NCBI GenBank assembly: GCA_977006965.1
Contig: OZ345377.1
Span: forward strand, 1-64,000
DNA length: 64,000 bases
Direction of reading: 5' to 3'
Source of the DNA: Phymatolithon calcareum
Taxonomy: Eukaryota > Rhodophyta > Florideophyceae > Hapalidiales
The translations under genes were made by a program, and so were the position numbers. Positions 51,357 through 63,937 of this stretch are shown piece after piece; positions within the stretch are counted from its first letter, which is position 1; every line of letters begins with the position of its first letter. A model generated the notes under the pieces. That model saw only the letters and a list, made by a program, of their open reading frames with translations, was not told the origin of the DNA and did not search any database.

Positions 51357-54300
51357 CTAGCCCTGGCGCGGGGGACATCTGTCCGCCCGAGTCAATGCAT
51401 AAAAAGTTAACGATGAGCCATTATGCTCGTCAATATGAGACAAAGCATGTTCTTCCCAATCCAAAATCACCCCCACCTTTCGCATGCTGTGGTCTACTTT
51501 TGCGAAAGAAGCAGGTCCTCTCGTCTCAGATCGAAATTTCTGTAGGACGCACTGTAGATTATGCTGTCCGCGATTCTCGCTGATTTCAACACACGGGCAA
51601 ACGGCTAAGTAGTGCGTGCTTTCTCCAAGATTATCTTGAATGACAAGAGCATCTCGTATCAACCATAAAGATGGGGCGCTGGTGGTAGCCAAATGGCCTA
51701 AGTACGCAGAGCAGTTAGTCTGTAGAAAGAAAGGGTAATGCAAGGAAGCTTGCTTCGGAAGACAGCAGAGAGTTTCAACGACATCTCCTCTGCGGAAGCA
51801 AGGCCCAGCCAAACCGTTCGGTAGTGAGGAGGATAGTAGAGAACCTGTTTTGATTGAGCACTGAGATATACGAGACCGAAATGCAGTAGAAAGCTCTGAA
51901 GTGAGTGCATTGATCTGATCTTGTTCGAGCAAACGCCAGGAAAGAGATGCGCTTCCTGAATTTCTTGGTGACATTACTGACATACCTTAAGTTTCCAGCT
52001 CCCTTCGAATGCAATTTTCTGGTCCAAGAGTCTGTATCAATTGGTTTTTCTCCTCCATGTAGAGAAGCGACAGATTCTCGTCCTGAGAGAAGGCGATAGC
52101 AAAGAAGTATCGCCGCCTTGTCTTCATCAAATACGCCTGGTACAGCTGAGGTTAATCTGCCTTGCCAATCGTCTATTGCAATACTCTGCAGAGATAAAAG
52201 ATGAACGTCCTTGTTGTTAGACTTCTTCACAATTCGTTTCAAGGACTGATGAGACTTTTCGAGAACAAGTTCACTAATTAAGGACATGTGGCCCACCATC
52301 GGTAGCGTGGAGTATGCTAGCTCACGAAATCTTTGCAGGTTAGGCTTATCAATCGCTTTAATTGCCAAAAGGCAATCTCGATGGACTCTCAAAATGTTGG
52401 ACTTTTCAGATGCGGGGATGTCTGCATCTTCCAGTATCTGGCTATCAGAGTCACTAAGAGTGCAAACATCGCAGACTTTAGAAAGATGCTTGTCGACTTC
52501 TTTCTGAACGGTATAAATATATGCCAGGCCTTGTTGTTCTTGAAAAAATTGGTTCGCAGAGTACCCATCACGAAGCCTATCCGCTTTTCGCCAAATAATT
52601 GCAATTAATCTGGCGCACGAGCCCACCAGAGATATGGCCTCCGTAGTTTTCGGTCTCGTTTGGACTGTCGCTCTATCAGATGGAGTGTTGAGCTCGCAAG
52701 CTTTCATGAATGCTATCTCGGCCACAGTGGCTAGTGCATACAGCTCGGTCCTAGACATTGTATATAGAGTTTTCTTGTCCTGGTCAAATAGTCTGTTCTG
52801 AGGCTTCATGCCACATTCTGCCAAGACATGGAGCATGCACTGCTCGACATCTCGGCGGCATTCCTTGGTGGGTAACAGTCGTTAGGCAAGTGTAATACAG
52901 TCGCGCAGATGACCAGTCGCGAGATGGTCGGGTGCCACAAAGCATGATTTATAAGGATCCCAGTGGTAAGGTAGTAGGAGGGCACCCGTTAACGTAGTCG
53001 GAATTCTGGATTTTGCCTGCCATTTTGCTTCTCGGATCGAGTGCAGTGGCAGTTTCGTGTAGTCTGGGCAGTACTTCATGCCCAAACCCCTGTATGCCAC
53101 CTGATTCGCTCCGCAATCATGCAACGCTGCATGTTCAAAAAAGCCACGAGAGAATGATGAATGTGATCCATGAGGGCCTTCGGCCGGGTATCGGCTACCA
53201 ACTTTCGTTGAAGAAGCACGATTGAATCGGCACAAGTGGCAGCAAGCTGCTTTTCTATGTACAAGAACGTCAAGAGTATAGTTCAATGCAGGGGTGTCGC
53301 CTAATCAACCGACCAAGTCCAAAAAAATGCGGCGGCAATTTCCGTCTCCATCAGAGTCGAGGAAGCCTGTTGTCATTCCCTCGATAATGTCTGGCAGTAT
53401 ACGGCTGATCACGGCTCTGCAAGAGACCCCGGGAGGTGTAAGACTCAGTATTCGGACAGCATTTGGCGATGCTCTAGATCTTTGAGGAAGATTTAAGCAT
53501 AGCATGTAAACTCCATCCCCTGACGCCTGTTTACCTGCTTGCAACTGGAAGCCATCCCAAAATAGTACGAATCTGTATATGAAGTACAGTTCGCCATTTT
53601 GCAAAACGCCTTCGCTGCTGATGGGAGTGAATGCTTGCGGGCCGCGCTCACCATCATGTTCCCTGAAAAGAATTGTAGCGCGGACGTTTAGAAAGCTTGA
53701 TCTAATTTCCTTGCACATAGGGGCACAAATTTCTGTTATCGCATTAGTTATAGTTTGAGATTCCGAGGTCACATCTACAGAGCGCCCTCCAGGAATCCAA
53801 AACAAATGCCGACTCTTCTCCTCGATTTCTGCCCAGAAGCGGTGCACGACGCAAATTCTGGAGTTTCGGTCTGTTTCTGTCAGTAAGGTAGTGCTTTCCT
53901 TTGACAAGGGCCGATTGAGCACAACAAAATCACCAGGCTTCAGGATGGGCTTCTTCCAGCCCTGTCTTGCCACATTTTCTTGCCTCCTCTTTTCTCGTAG
54001 GGCTGCTTGACGCTTCCTTTTCGCGGCCACAATTTCCGCGCTCGGCTTTCGTTTCTTCCCGCGATGTGCGGAAAAGTCGTCAATGCCGTCAGGGACAACA
54101 GGAAACTCTTCCTTCGCTGGAATCTCAGAGATTTCAACTGTGACGCTGTCGAATGTCGATTTGTACAATGAGAATGTAAGCGCCGATGCAATCTCATGGT
54201 CACGAGCAGCAGGGTTGTACCTGTAGTTTTCGTGGAATGATTCGACGTCTGCACGCGTATTGTGATGCACATGCCATCTATGGCAGACTACACCTCTCAA

Positions 54301-55411
54301 AGTACATTCATTGTCATCAAATTCCGTTTCTGTACCGAAGCAGCGCAGTACAGGTTCAACAAGGGGAGAGTCATTCAGGACGTGAACATCGACAACGTCT
54401 CCGACCTCCGCGAACGCAGAACACGAGATACCAGGGGCTCTTTCGTCAATGTACATTGCCCTCTTAGGTCCGTAAAACCACTCTATCCCACCGGAAAGAG
54501 GGACAGTATCGACACAGTCTGTGAAATTGGGAGAGGTTGTGGAAGAGTCTCGATTCTGTGCAGAGAGGCCAGTAGAACACATTTCAGACCACACCACGGG
54601 AGAGGCGACATCTGCTCGAGCATACTCACTGGGAAGTATTGTTAGTAAAGGCACTACCGGCTCTCCTTCGCCGTCTTTGGAGCTGCTCCTCGCACCGGCC
54701 TTTAAAAGATCAACTCGCTCTTTTGTTACTTTTGAGCGTACTGTCAAATGGTTCAAAAGGCGTGGCTTGTAGGTCTTGTGTAAGGTAGAGTAGTGAGGTA
54801 GAGCGACTGATCTCTTCTTTTCGGACTCGTGCAATAGCTGCTCTTGCGGAACTGAGTACGGTTTGCCGATCCACCACAAAATTACGAACAGACTGATAAG
54901 TGTCTTTGGTCAACCATCTGCTTCCGTTAGACATGATTATGGCCCACAGAACACGCCAATTCCAAATATGTAAACCTCTCCTCATAGAAGACGCATCTTC
55001 ACTTTGCCTTGAATAAGTTTTTTCGGTTGCCATCAGCGCATTCGCAATGGTTATAGAAGGTGGCTCAATCGGCATATCAGCCTCCAACGCAATGTCCTCG
55101 GAGCCGCTGCGAGGCTCACCAGCAAAAATATCCTCCGCCAAGACGGCGCTCGATTCTTCGCTAACCCCAGCATTATATCCAAGAAAATCAGCTGAATCGC
55201 ATCCCGATACATTCCGACAATCCTTCAATTCTTCAAATGCTGAGTGCTGCGTTCCAGAATTGACATTTTGAGGCTCAGGGGGTAGTGAAGGTAGCGGTGC
55301 GACGTTTTGAGGATCTTGTTGGCCAGAACGAGGGCGAACACAAGATGGAATGCTGTCGAGGCGACGTCGACTGCATCTGTTTCTCGACTTACGCGCATTA
55401 GGACGATTCAT
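51357..55411 (-). pseudogene. TNP2-like (CACTA/EnSpm-type) transposase, nearly readable
   Basis: Four minus frames line up: 54710-55411 (N-terminal; NWRVLWAIIMSNGSRWLT), 53305-54879 (524 codons; CHRWHVHHNTRADVESFHEN, then a basic stretch GKKRKPSAEIVAAKRKRQAA), 52882-53286 (LGDTPALNYTLDVLVHRKA, CCHLC, PDHLATGHLRD) and 51775-52836 (PMVGHMSLISELVLEKSHQS). A last frame, 51357-51983, ends in RCPPRQG. Lesions: a frameshift near 54830; an in-frame TGA at 53305-53307; TAA at 52882-52884; and a frameshift or intron near 51990 (a GTATGT donor-like site follows AACTTAAG). LGDTPA and CxxC resemble the TNP2 core. The superfamily call is tentative, and terminal repeats were not found. Confidence 0.6.
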
Positions 55412-55962
55412 TGCGTGAGGGTGTTAAATTTATGTTCTGAGCACACAAAATTCCCCCCGAGGGATGGCATACGCTGTATTGGGCAATGATTGTCGGCGTG
55501 ACTACTTTGACCGTCCAGGGGAGAAGATATCCCGTAGACAAGTCCGCAGATATGTGATCTTTGATACTGTATCAACAAAGTTCATAGCTGAATCATTAAA
55601 ACGTGGCTTCGGCAGCCCCGAAGACGGGGAGGTACCATCTTCACAACTGTGAGTTATAGTTTCCCTGAATTATAGGAAACAACTTAGAAAGCACGTGGGA
55701 GGATCTGAGTTCCTGGTTCGTGGAACTGTGAGTTGCAGTTTACCTTCAGATATGAAAAGCTCCACATCAAAGCTGTGTGTATGATGTTTATAAAGCCACA
55801 GACATGCATCTCTCAAAGTCGCACAGGACGAAGTACATGTGAGCAATGCCAGTCCGTGGGCGTATCCAACATTTCATAAGGCATCAACTGATGCGCCATT
55901 CTGTTTGTACTACCGCTTTCCTTTGGCACAGCAAAGGTACATCCCTCTGTTAGGTACGACTC

Positions 55963-56379
55963 ATGGATAATCTCATGCAAGGCGAATTGCGTTCTGGGCA
56001 TAACTACACAATTGATGACCTTGAAAATCTCTATCGCACAGTTTCCGCTCTTAGAAGTCGCGTTGACGCCCTTTCCACATCACTGTCTTCAACTACTCGC
56101 CTAACATTTACTCTTTCCGCTTTGCTGACAAAAGATCAAGAAAACTTGTCCATCAAGGCGAAGGAGAGGTTACTTCTATTTGCACGGCGAAATGCTGTAC
56201 AAGCTCTGCGCGCTGGTCATGCCGAACTGGCACGAAAAATTCCGCGTTCGCAACTGTGTGCATCTAATTCTGTAGTTCAGGTTATTGTCAAAACAAAGGC
56301 ATCCGATTGCGAAGAGCCTCGAACCAATGGATCAACTCATAGTGCCCTCGATCCTGGTTATCGGGGGTGGTGGTGTTGA
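55963..56379 (+). CDS. hypothetical ORF, 138 codons
   Basis: The frame has a helical, coiled-coil-like part (IDDLENLYRTVSALRSRVDA) and a basic middle (KAKERLLLFARRNAVQALRA). The family is unknown. It lies divergently upstream of the TNP2-like transposase, so an accessory protein of that element is possible. Confidence 0.4.
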   Translation: MDNLMQGELRSGHNYTIDDLENLYRTVSALRSRVDALSTSLSSTTRLTFTLSALLTKDQENLSIKAKERLLLFARRNAVQALRAGHAELARKIPRSQLCASNSVVQVIVKTKASDCEEPRTNGSTHSALDPGYRGWWC

Positions 56380-57230
56380 CCCACTGGGGGAGGACTCCTA
56401 CTGCGTGCCTGAAGTCGCGGACTGATGCGACCAGAGGGCGAGGAGACCGTGTACGCATGGTCACTGAGCTGCACGGGCGTCAGGTGATGGAGTAGCCAAG
56501 CTTCGGTGTATGTGCCTGGGATGTGATCCTGGACGTTAGGCTACTGTAAAACTTAACATCGCCAACCCACGTGCAGCACTTGTACTGTTCGTGGTCTTGC
56601 GTGTGCTCAAGGCCCCAATGCGCAATTACCCAAGGGGTCCGCAAGGAGGTCAAGGTACCTTCTTGATGCACCCGTGTTGAGATTTGCGCCCGAAGGAAAA
56701 ACGATGCTTTCTTAGCGATTCCGACTGCACACGACCTCTGTGCCCCTGAATCCTTCACTGGAAATGTCCAAGGCAGCAAACTTTAGAGCTTCCAACTAAA
56801 TGTGCGCTCGTAGTGCTGGGTGACTCTGCTTTTTTGCCTTCCACTTTTTCGTTTCCGGTATTTGTCTTAAGTACAGTACAGAACTGAGCGAGGCAGTACC
56901 GTATTGTCGTAGGCAAAACAATTAGCATTTATCAAATTGAGCATTTCCCGCCCCCCCTTCCAAGTGAGGTGTTTTTGCAGCAATTGCAGGGCCACGGCAC
57001 TCCAGAAGGAACAGAAGTCAGTATTGTAAGCTGCACTACAGTAGCAGATGAAACTCATCTCCCTTACAGGGAGGAGGTGCGGGAAATATCACTTTTTCGA
57101 TATTTGATGAAAGTCAGGATGATGAGGCTTGTGATGCGCGCCGGCAATACGAAATAAGTAGAGGAAACTTATTTTTGATGCATTTATCTTTCAAATCATG
57201 AGCGCGGTTTGAAAGCGCAATTATTATCTA
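56380..57230. other. no gene seen
   Basis: No supportable coding sequence or repeat. It may contain the right end of the PIF element, but no terminal inverted repeat was located. Confidence 0.35.
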
Positions 57231-57233
57231 GAA

Positions 57234-58145
57234 CTAAATATTGAACAGAGGGTCACTGGTCTGCATCAAGACATATGCTACGTTCGCGACTGCATGGAAG
57301 CAAATGCCATGCAACGCAATGTTATGGCGAAACATATCTGAGAGCACTGGAATATTTTTCAGCCGTTCATTGACGTTCTCATGCCGTGCCCGAACACGCG
57401 TGTAAATGGTATGATAGGGACTTTCAGGACCAAGAGGGGTTTCGCATCGCTCATCGCCATACCCCTTGTCCGTCACGACCTTCTCTCCGGCATCGAGATA
57501 GGTCTTCATCGAGTGGCGAAATACTTCTACGTCAGGATACCCCCCACAGGGGAACGGACCGTGAACCCAAACGATGGAGAAAGTGGTGATCCCCAACCCC
57601 ACCTCATACCGCAGACCCGGTCCCTTAAACTTATGAGAATACCACTGCGTACTGAAAGGAGTCGGCTCTCGGATACGAAAATCGACTCCATCAACGCTTA
57701 CGCAGCAATTGGTTAAGGCAGATGCAGTCTTTCGCGCGTTCCAATCGATCTGTAAGTAGCGGTTAGAAAAAACCAAAACTCGTGAAAAGCAGGGAAGAAA
57801 AATTCTTACCACATCTAATTGTTGACGTAGCTGAACAAATCTCCTATATCATTTCGTAAAGGTTTTCTCATCGACAGCACATAAACCGCAGTTGACGTTT
57901 TCACTTGCGTAAAGCTTTAGAAATAAGAGAGCCCAGAGAAGGTGCCTCGGGTAGCTGCCATGCGGAACGTGCATAGCCATTAAGGCCCAAAGAATAGAGC
58001 ACGCTTCAGGTGTTGCGCCGAACATGACGCGGAAGCGCCGCTCTAGAACAGAACTGCTCTCGGCTCTTGGCCCGGCCGATATAGATTTGCCGATATCGGC
58101 AAAATTCGGCCGAGGACACAATGTGCACCTCATTCGCCATTGCAT
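57234..58145 (-). CDS. PIF/Harbinger-type DDE transposase, one intron, one in-frame stop
   Basis: Exon 1 (to 57810) reads RRFRVMFGATPEACSILWAL, YASENVNCGLCAVDEKTFTK, a TGA where W is expected, then RRFVQLRQQLDV. A 60-nt intron follows (57750-57809). Exon 2 begins IDWNARKTAS and carries VSVDGVDF, DKGYGDE and RARHENVNERLK. Counting in the 192-codon frame 57234-57812, the DDE set is D41 or D44, D115 and E145. GPGLRYEVGLGI is also typical of the DDE_Tnp_4 family (HARBI1-like). The start codon upstream of 58145 is unclear. The partner Myb-like protein was not found. Only the TGA (about 57837) seems disabling. Confidence 0.85.
57750..57809 (-). other. 60-nt GT-AG intron in the transposase
   Basis: On the minus strand GTG is followed by GTAAGAATTTTTC, and the end is TTTTCTAACCGCTACTTACAG. 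A branch-like CTAAC lies 15-20 nt before AG. Removal joins LDV to IDWNARKTAS, which restores the family spacing. The length is a multiple of three without stops. Confidence 0.75.
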
Positions 58146-58149
58146 TGTC

Positions 58150-59095
58150 GTTGTGCAACTGAGTGAGGATAGAGATGAAGAATCTAAGTATCTCCAATTA
58201 GAGAGATTGTTTTCTCACACTCCAACTACACCTGGAGAAATTCAAAATCTTTTTTGAACTGCATTATTCAGCTCTTGTAATTAAATTGAACAAATTTTAA
58301 CAGAATATCATCATAAGTTTAATTGGTAAGATTTAATTTAGTTAACGCTTCTGTTTTGCTTGTCCGTAACTTTCGCTTGCAGTCGGGATTCAGTTGTTTT
58401 ACAGTCGCGCTTGTAAATGCACAAGCGTAGTCAAATTTTCAAGATCCTCTCTCGTCGAAATCTCTTTATTAGGTATACTCAAAACTAGTGTGCTTTTTTC
58501 GTGTGATATTAAAGGAAAGTGAACACTAAGAGTTTTAGATTCTCGTCCATGATGTCGACCGTGCTTTTCGTCTGAAAAAGTGCACCAGTTGCGAAATCAG
58601 CGTTTTTAGTGATTGTTTGTGCGTGAACTGTATTGAATTGATTATAACACAAATAAAAGTTTTAAGTGTCCTTTGTAGGCGAGATGTACACCTATAATGC
58701 AAACGACCTGGAATGAACGATAGCCATCTTCCTAGACCGTCATTTTGGTTTAAAGTTTACAAGAAAAACGCAAACATGCAAAAAATGCTTGACTATTTGC
58801 GTGTGATCTGGTTCCGTAAATATTTAAATTTATATCAGGGCGATATGATTGGCTCGTATCAATTTTGTGCCCCTGGCATAGCTCTGGCATCTGTCAGCAT
58901 CTAAGTGTCGTATCACCGGTATGATCACACAAATTATGGCCGGAGCCTTTTTCGCACAGTTTGTCGCGATTCCGAAATATCAAATATTCATTCCCCCATT
59001 ACACCGACATTACGCAATGTTAGCACTGTTAGCTGGAGAGTGAAAAGATAACCTTCGTTCTCGGCATTTTTGCATCCTCGGCACGGCAGAACGGC
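58150..59095. other. AT-rich stretch, no gene seen
   Basis: No supportable gene or repeat. The short frame at 58713-58904 has no features. Confidence 0.4.
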
Positions 59096-59100
59096 AGAAG

Positions 59101-59804
59101 ATGGCTCGGAAAAGGGTAGGGAAAATGGTCGCAAGCCGACAGCCATTACCGCGGTGCTACGGGACATGTTGGCCCAAGGCACTGTCACTTTCTGGCTGTG
59201 GACAGGGAACTGTAGATGCTAAATCGTCTTGTCCTCCGGATGTGATGGCAGTTTCGGATGGAGAGACTGATGACGATGTCCTGGCCAATCTGGCTGGCAA
59301 CTTTGGCAGAGAGCTGCTTCTAGGGCCTCTTGACTTCAAGCCTATCTACATGATAGGAACCTGGAAAATCCTAAGGACAACGATTCTTTTCGCGTTTCAG
59401 TCGCTATGCTCCTTCCGTCTGGCGTCGGAGAAAGCACCGATGACCTCACCATAAACATTGTGGACGATGGGAACTACTTGGAGCTAGGTGTACTCTGGCC
59501 GTGTGCCATGAATGACCAGTTTTTGCTTCACAAAAAGTGGCTAACTGGATTCAATGTGCCAAAGGTGGAGGATTACATTCCGATGGCGGCCTGTTTCAAT
59601 AATATTTTTACTGACAAGCGCAGAGTCGATGTGAGAATGGTCTCTACCGCGAACATTCGACTACCATTCGTTGCTGAATCCAGCCTGAGCGCCATTTTTT
59701 GGCCTGGAAGCGATCCGCGCAGCGTGTCCTGTACGTTATTCTCAAGGTCCCCGGCACCGTTACTTGCTGCCGAAAATGAAACTCCGGTATTCAACGAGCT
59801 GTAA
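59101..59804 (+). CDS. hypothetical protein with one frame change
   Basis: The first frame (59101-59350) reads SCPPDVMAVSDGETDDDVLA, LAGNFGRELLLGPLDFKPIY. The second (from about 59360, ORF 59406-59804) reads FRVSVAMLLPSGVGESTDDL, NIVDDGNYLELGVLWPCAMN. The change lies near 59350 and could be an indel or a small intron. The acidic, globular composition suggests a real protein of ~230 residues. The family is not recognised, and it could belong to a mobile element. Confidence 0.5.
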
Positions 59805-60562
59805 TAAAAGTGAAAGACATTTCCTATAACTTTAACAGTCCAGAAGTTACCCTCTAGGAAATTGATTCAATTACTCATCAAATATCAAAAAAGTGCTGTT
59901 TCCTGCACCTCCCAGTCTCAAGAGTGTTGCTGAGGGTGTTAAATATATACAGTATTCAGCGTTCAGAAAAATCTTCACCTTCGCAGACGAGCTTCCGCAT
60001 AACATTGAATGCTATGATAGTCCGTCGGAAGCGAACGCTTTCTGAAGGAACGTGTGCAGTAGAAGTCTACGGCGGACAGTACACTTTCATTGTAAAAAAA
60101 TGAACGCAAAATATTTGCTCCTGTCCAAACGCTAAACTCCTGCATATAGACACTGTCAGGTGCTTAGCGCTCTGTAAACAGTGATCGCTTTGAAGTTCTC
60201 GAACACGCAGTGGCAGGGTACACGAGTACATTAAATTCACTAATTTTGCTGATACGTGAATTCCCTCATAAATTTGTCTGCAGAAACGACTGCAGATTTT
60301 TATTTATATATTGATGCATTAAAATTGTGCTTTCCTCCCCTTCTTTCATTCCCCTGTGAATACACAAAACACTCCGCATATGTACGAAACGTACAATAAT
60401 AATATCAAGCACACCGGGGAAGCACAGCATGCCGGCGTTGTGAGGGGCTTCTCGTCCGTTGTTTATTATGCGCTCACTGCATTCCCGCCATGCTTAACAG
60501 GTTGGAATTTTTGCGTTTTAGACGCTGAAAACGCATGGATGGCGTTGTATAAGTTATAGACT
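59805..60562. other. no gene seen
   Basis: A LINE-A-like tail motif (CAAGAGTGTTGCTGAGGGTG, about 59919-59938) is present, but without a recognisable ORF. The rest is unassigned. Confidence 0.4.
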
Positions 60563-60979
60563 ATGGAGATACACATAGCCCTTGTTGTAACTATGATGAG
60601 AAACGGAGGATCTCCGCAAGTGCAAAGTGATGCGTTGACGGGCTGGGTTCACTTTCTCAGGTTCCATTTGACGCGAAAAGTTTTCATCTGCATTGTGGAT
60701 GCTTGCCGCTATCGTGCAGGGATTCAGAATTTGCTGAAGGAATATGTAGGGGAACTGGGGAGGACCGCCGCGTTAACAATAACAAACTTGGTGTGGATAG
60801 CAGACAACACCGTTCTCGAAGTGTATTATAACGAGCATGATAATGCATCTTCCCCTGAGCGCTATTCAATTGTTCCCAGGACAATGATACTGTGGACCTT
60901 ATTCGACACGATGTTTGCACGGGCCGTGTCGTCGCCATGGGCCTCCGGCTTGTACTGCTCCCGACCGAACGTCCTCTAA
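60563..60979 (+). CDS. hypothetical ORF, 138 codons
   Basis: The frame reads GWVHFLRFHLTRKVFICIVD, QNLLKEYVGELGRTAALTIT, YNEHDNASSPERYS. Mixed composition, no signal peptide and no known motif. It could be an exon; codons beyond the frame on either side are not clearly coding. Confidence 0.35.
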   Translation: MEIHIALVVTMMRNGGSPQVQSDALTGWVHFLRFHLTRKVFICIVDACRYRAGIQNLLKEYVGELGRTAALTITNLVWIADNTVLEVYYNEHDNASSPERYSIVPRTMILWTLFDTMFARAVSSPWASGLYCSRPNVL

Positions 60980-61387
60980 ATCCTTTGCAACTTAGACAAG
61001 AATACTCCCGTCCGCGTAAGCGCCGCGCCACACACGTTCATTGCAAAGCTCGCCAACCTACCTCACTGTCATCGCAAACGATCGCCGTTGGATTAATTCG
61101 GCAGAAAGACCAACTGGCGAGAAAAACAACGTTTGTTGTCATGTTTGCATCACATGGGTTGATCGAAAACAGGCAGAGAATTGCTTGTACCAGATTGCTC
61201 ACCAGGAAAAAATTGACGCTCCTATCTATAAGAGGGCAAATCTTGCAGTGCAAATAATACTTCGGAAGCACCGACATTTAGCGAGCTCCATGTGTCTTAA
61301 GGTCTAAGAGCGTATCTTGAAGTCCGGTTTGAAAGCTGGAAAGGTTGAGTATTGTTGGGGAATGTACTTAGCGCGGTCTCATTTTTG

Positions 61388-61720
61388 GTCAAGGTAGTCA
61401 CTTTTACTCTGCGGAAAGAAGACGGGCGACACCGTCATGACGGAGACGGTCCGGAAACATGTTTCATGAGATGGGGATGATGTTTGGGATACGGTTTTAC
61501 ACATTTGGACAGCCTTCTGATGATTATAAAAATTTTGTCAAGGTAGTCACCTTCCTGGCGAAGAAGACGGGCGACACCGACATTATAGGATGGGCCGGAA
61601 ACTCGTTTGGGACTATGGGGAAGGTGTTGGGGAGTCTGGAGACGGGCGCGGGGCTCTATGAACGGGTTTCAAATTTTAGTCAAGGTAGTCACCTGGCTGT
61701 GGTGGAAGACAGGGAACTAG
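61388..61720 (+). repeat. degenerate tandem repeat, 142-149-bp period
   Basis: GTCAAGGTAGTCAC starts at 61388, 61537 and 61679. The first two are followed by GAAGACGGGCGACACCG and GGCCGGAAAC/GGTCCGGAAAC. A 96-codon frame (61459-61749) runs across it, possibly a remnant of a repeat-containing protein. Confidence 0.75.
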
Positions 61721-61759
61721 AAGATGAATGTGATGAGCGAACCCAATGATAAACAACTG

Positions 61760-62850
61760 AAATTCATTGGGTGAACTGCAAAATTCAATCTCTTCCGTCC
61801 GCAGAACAGTGCTATCAAGAAACTTTTTCTGAACATCGGATGCAGTCACTCCATTGGTTTTACGGTGACATTTGTTAGCCTCGCGAATTTAAAATGGGAG
61901 TTCCACACAATCGTACGGTGATAATCTACTGGCCTGTCAAGGATGATTACTCCACTAAGTTAGAGGACAGTATTTCACAAGAAAGTATATCCTTTCTGCC
62001 CACAGTTATCTGGAGCTTGTTAAGTAACAGAAACCGTGTTCTTGTCAAGACCGATGGTAATATCACTTAGATATTAGGACTCACTCAAGTGATAACCTCT
62101 TGATTACAGACTTGCGCTTGTGATTCTGGAGTGGACAACTACACAAAATAAATACTTCCAAGCAAAATCCACAATGTATCAAATCCTACCACATGTGGTT
62201 TACGAGTTCAGAATAATCAGAACAGTGAACCATCATTCTTGAGAACATCAGGACAATCGAAGAATATGGGACGCATTGAAGATCCAGTTTAACCCCATTT
62301 CAACAAGCAAACACAATGATATAAGACCCTTCTTGTATTTCATAGTAGCTAAACTTGAACATTGCTACCATGTATGCATACATTAATGAATCTTTGGGAA
62401 AGCATCGGTGACGCTACTTCACGTGGAAGTAAATTGCAACATCTTTTCGAGCTGAGATATTTTGCATCATGCAAATGAACTTATAGAATTACCTTTTCCC
62501 GACATTCTGCGGTGTATTGCACGACAAGCTTAGATTATATTGTACTTATACTTAACGAGCACTTTTTAAGAACGTTATAAGAATTTAAAAAACTATTTAT
62601 AATGCAAAGAGTGAAATAGATAACAATAGAGTACTGTTTACAGTTGCTCGTATAAGACGTATGGTGAGATATTATTGGCGGACAAAGCTGTTACCTCGCA
62701 CTGTTAAATTCTGTATGGCGGTATATTATTTGTCTCGCCAATGTGATTACAGCTAATGAAAATGACCTTCATAATTATCATGATTGAGATATGAATTTCA
62801 AAGCAGAGCGTAGAAAATCTACTTTATAATATTTTTTCAAGCTAGCGCGC
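61760..62850. other. AT-rich, no gene seen
   Basis: No supportable gene or repeat before the hairpin array. Confidence 0.45.
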
Positions 62851-63053
62851 GAATTTGAAGCACGAACTTCTCGTTCGCGCAGAGTTACGCCTTTGCTGCC
62901 GTTCTCCTGGCCTTGATGACACCTTTCGAACGGTAAAAAATAGGATTATATTTTTTGGCTGGTAAAATTGTCGTCCACATTTTTTTGGTACGGTGTTAAT
63001 TTAAATTTAGAATCTTATTTTTTATCTATTTCTGGGCATACGCCACGGTTTTC

Positions 63054-63381
63054 GGCGCACTAACTTCCGGTTTGCGCAGAGTTACGCGCTTGGGTCCGTC
63101 CGAAAGGTCCCATCAAGGTCAAGGAAGCGCGTGACTCTGCGCGAACGGGAAGTTGGTGCGCCAGAAGTCGAGCATTGTGCTCAAAAATAATAGAAAAATA
63201 TGATTACCGAATTAGGCTGCCCTACTATAAATCAAGATTCCTGTTTTTTAATTTGTTTTTCGGCACATTGTCCGGGTTCTGGCGCACCATGTTGTCCTTT
63301 GCGCACAGTTGCGCGCCTGGTACCGTTGGAGAGAGCTTTCGAATGATAACCCTCTCATGGACGTGCGTGTTAGGGAAAAAA
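63054..63381. repeat. hairpin satellite array B
   Basis: Units begin GGCGCACTAACTT at 63054 and GGCGCACCATGTT at 63281, with partners ending GTTGGTGCGCC (63162) and AGCGCC (63383). The pitch of 227 bp equals the last step of array A (224). A more decayed unit precedes them at about 62860-63030, with an AT-rich TTTAGAATCTTATTTT arm. Confidence 0.85.
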
Positions 63382-63540
63382 AGCGCCACATGGGACCGAC
63401 CGTCGAAACAGTATCTAAAAAGTAGACTCGAGTGCTCGCAGACTTGGATGAAAGCAGAATTTCATGATAACTTAGAGTTTTGAAAAAATCATAAAATGTG
63501 CTATCTGAGAGAGTCTCGTACAGAGCGTAAAATGGAAGGT

Positions 63541-63937
63541 GGCTCGTATCCCGCGACGAAAAATACGTAAATTTCAATATTGTCTCTTATCCCGCCGACT
63601 TTAGCCTGCGAAAATTATACCATTTTCGCAGAGTCTCTCAGAATAATTAAAGAACTGGCGGGATACGAGCCAGCGGAAACTATATAGGGAAAACCTAACG
63701 ATTATGTAGACTAATGTCCAAATTTATAAACCTCAAGATTCCATCTTTATACTACAGATTAAAGAGGAGATGTCTGCTAGGTGGGTCTGTTGTTTCGTAA
63801 ACTCATCAGAAGATTCAACGTCATCCTCTTCATCACTACTCTGGCACTCTAATTCGACACGAAATTTCCGAGAAATCTAGAGGATATATCGCGAAAATGG
63901 TATAATTTTCGCAGGTTGAAGTCGGCGGGATACGAGA
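63541..63937. repeat. terminal block of array B with paired motifs
   Basis: GGCTCGTATCCCGCG (63541-63555) and GTCTCTTATCCCGCC (63582-63596) are matched by GGCGGGATACGAGCC (63657-63671) and GGCGGGATACGAGA (63924-63937). A longer inverted repeat joins about 63565-63629 with 63891-63955, including GCGAAAATTATACCATTTTC. The block resembles 40981-41214, with the same AGCGGAAACTATATAGG segment. Confidence 0.93.
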
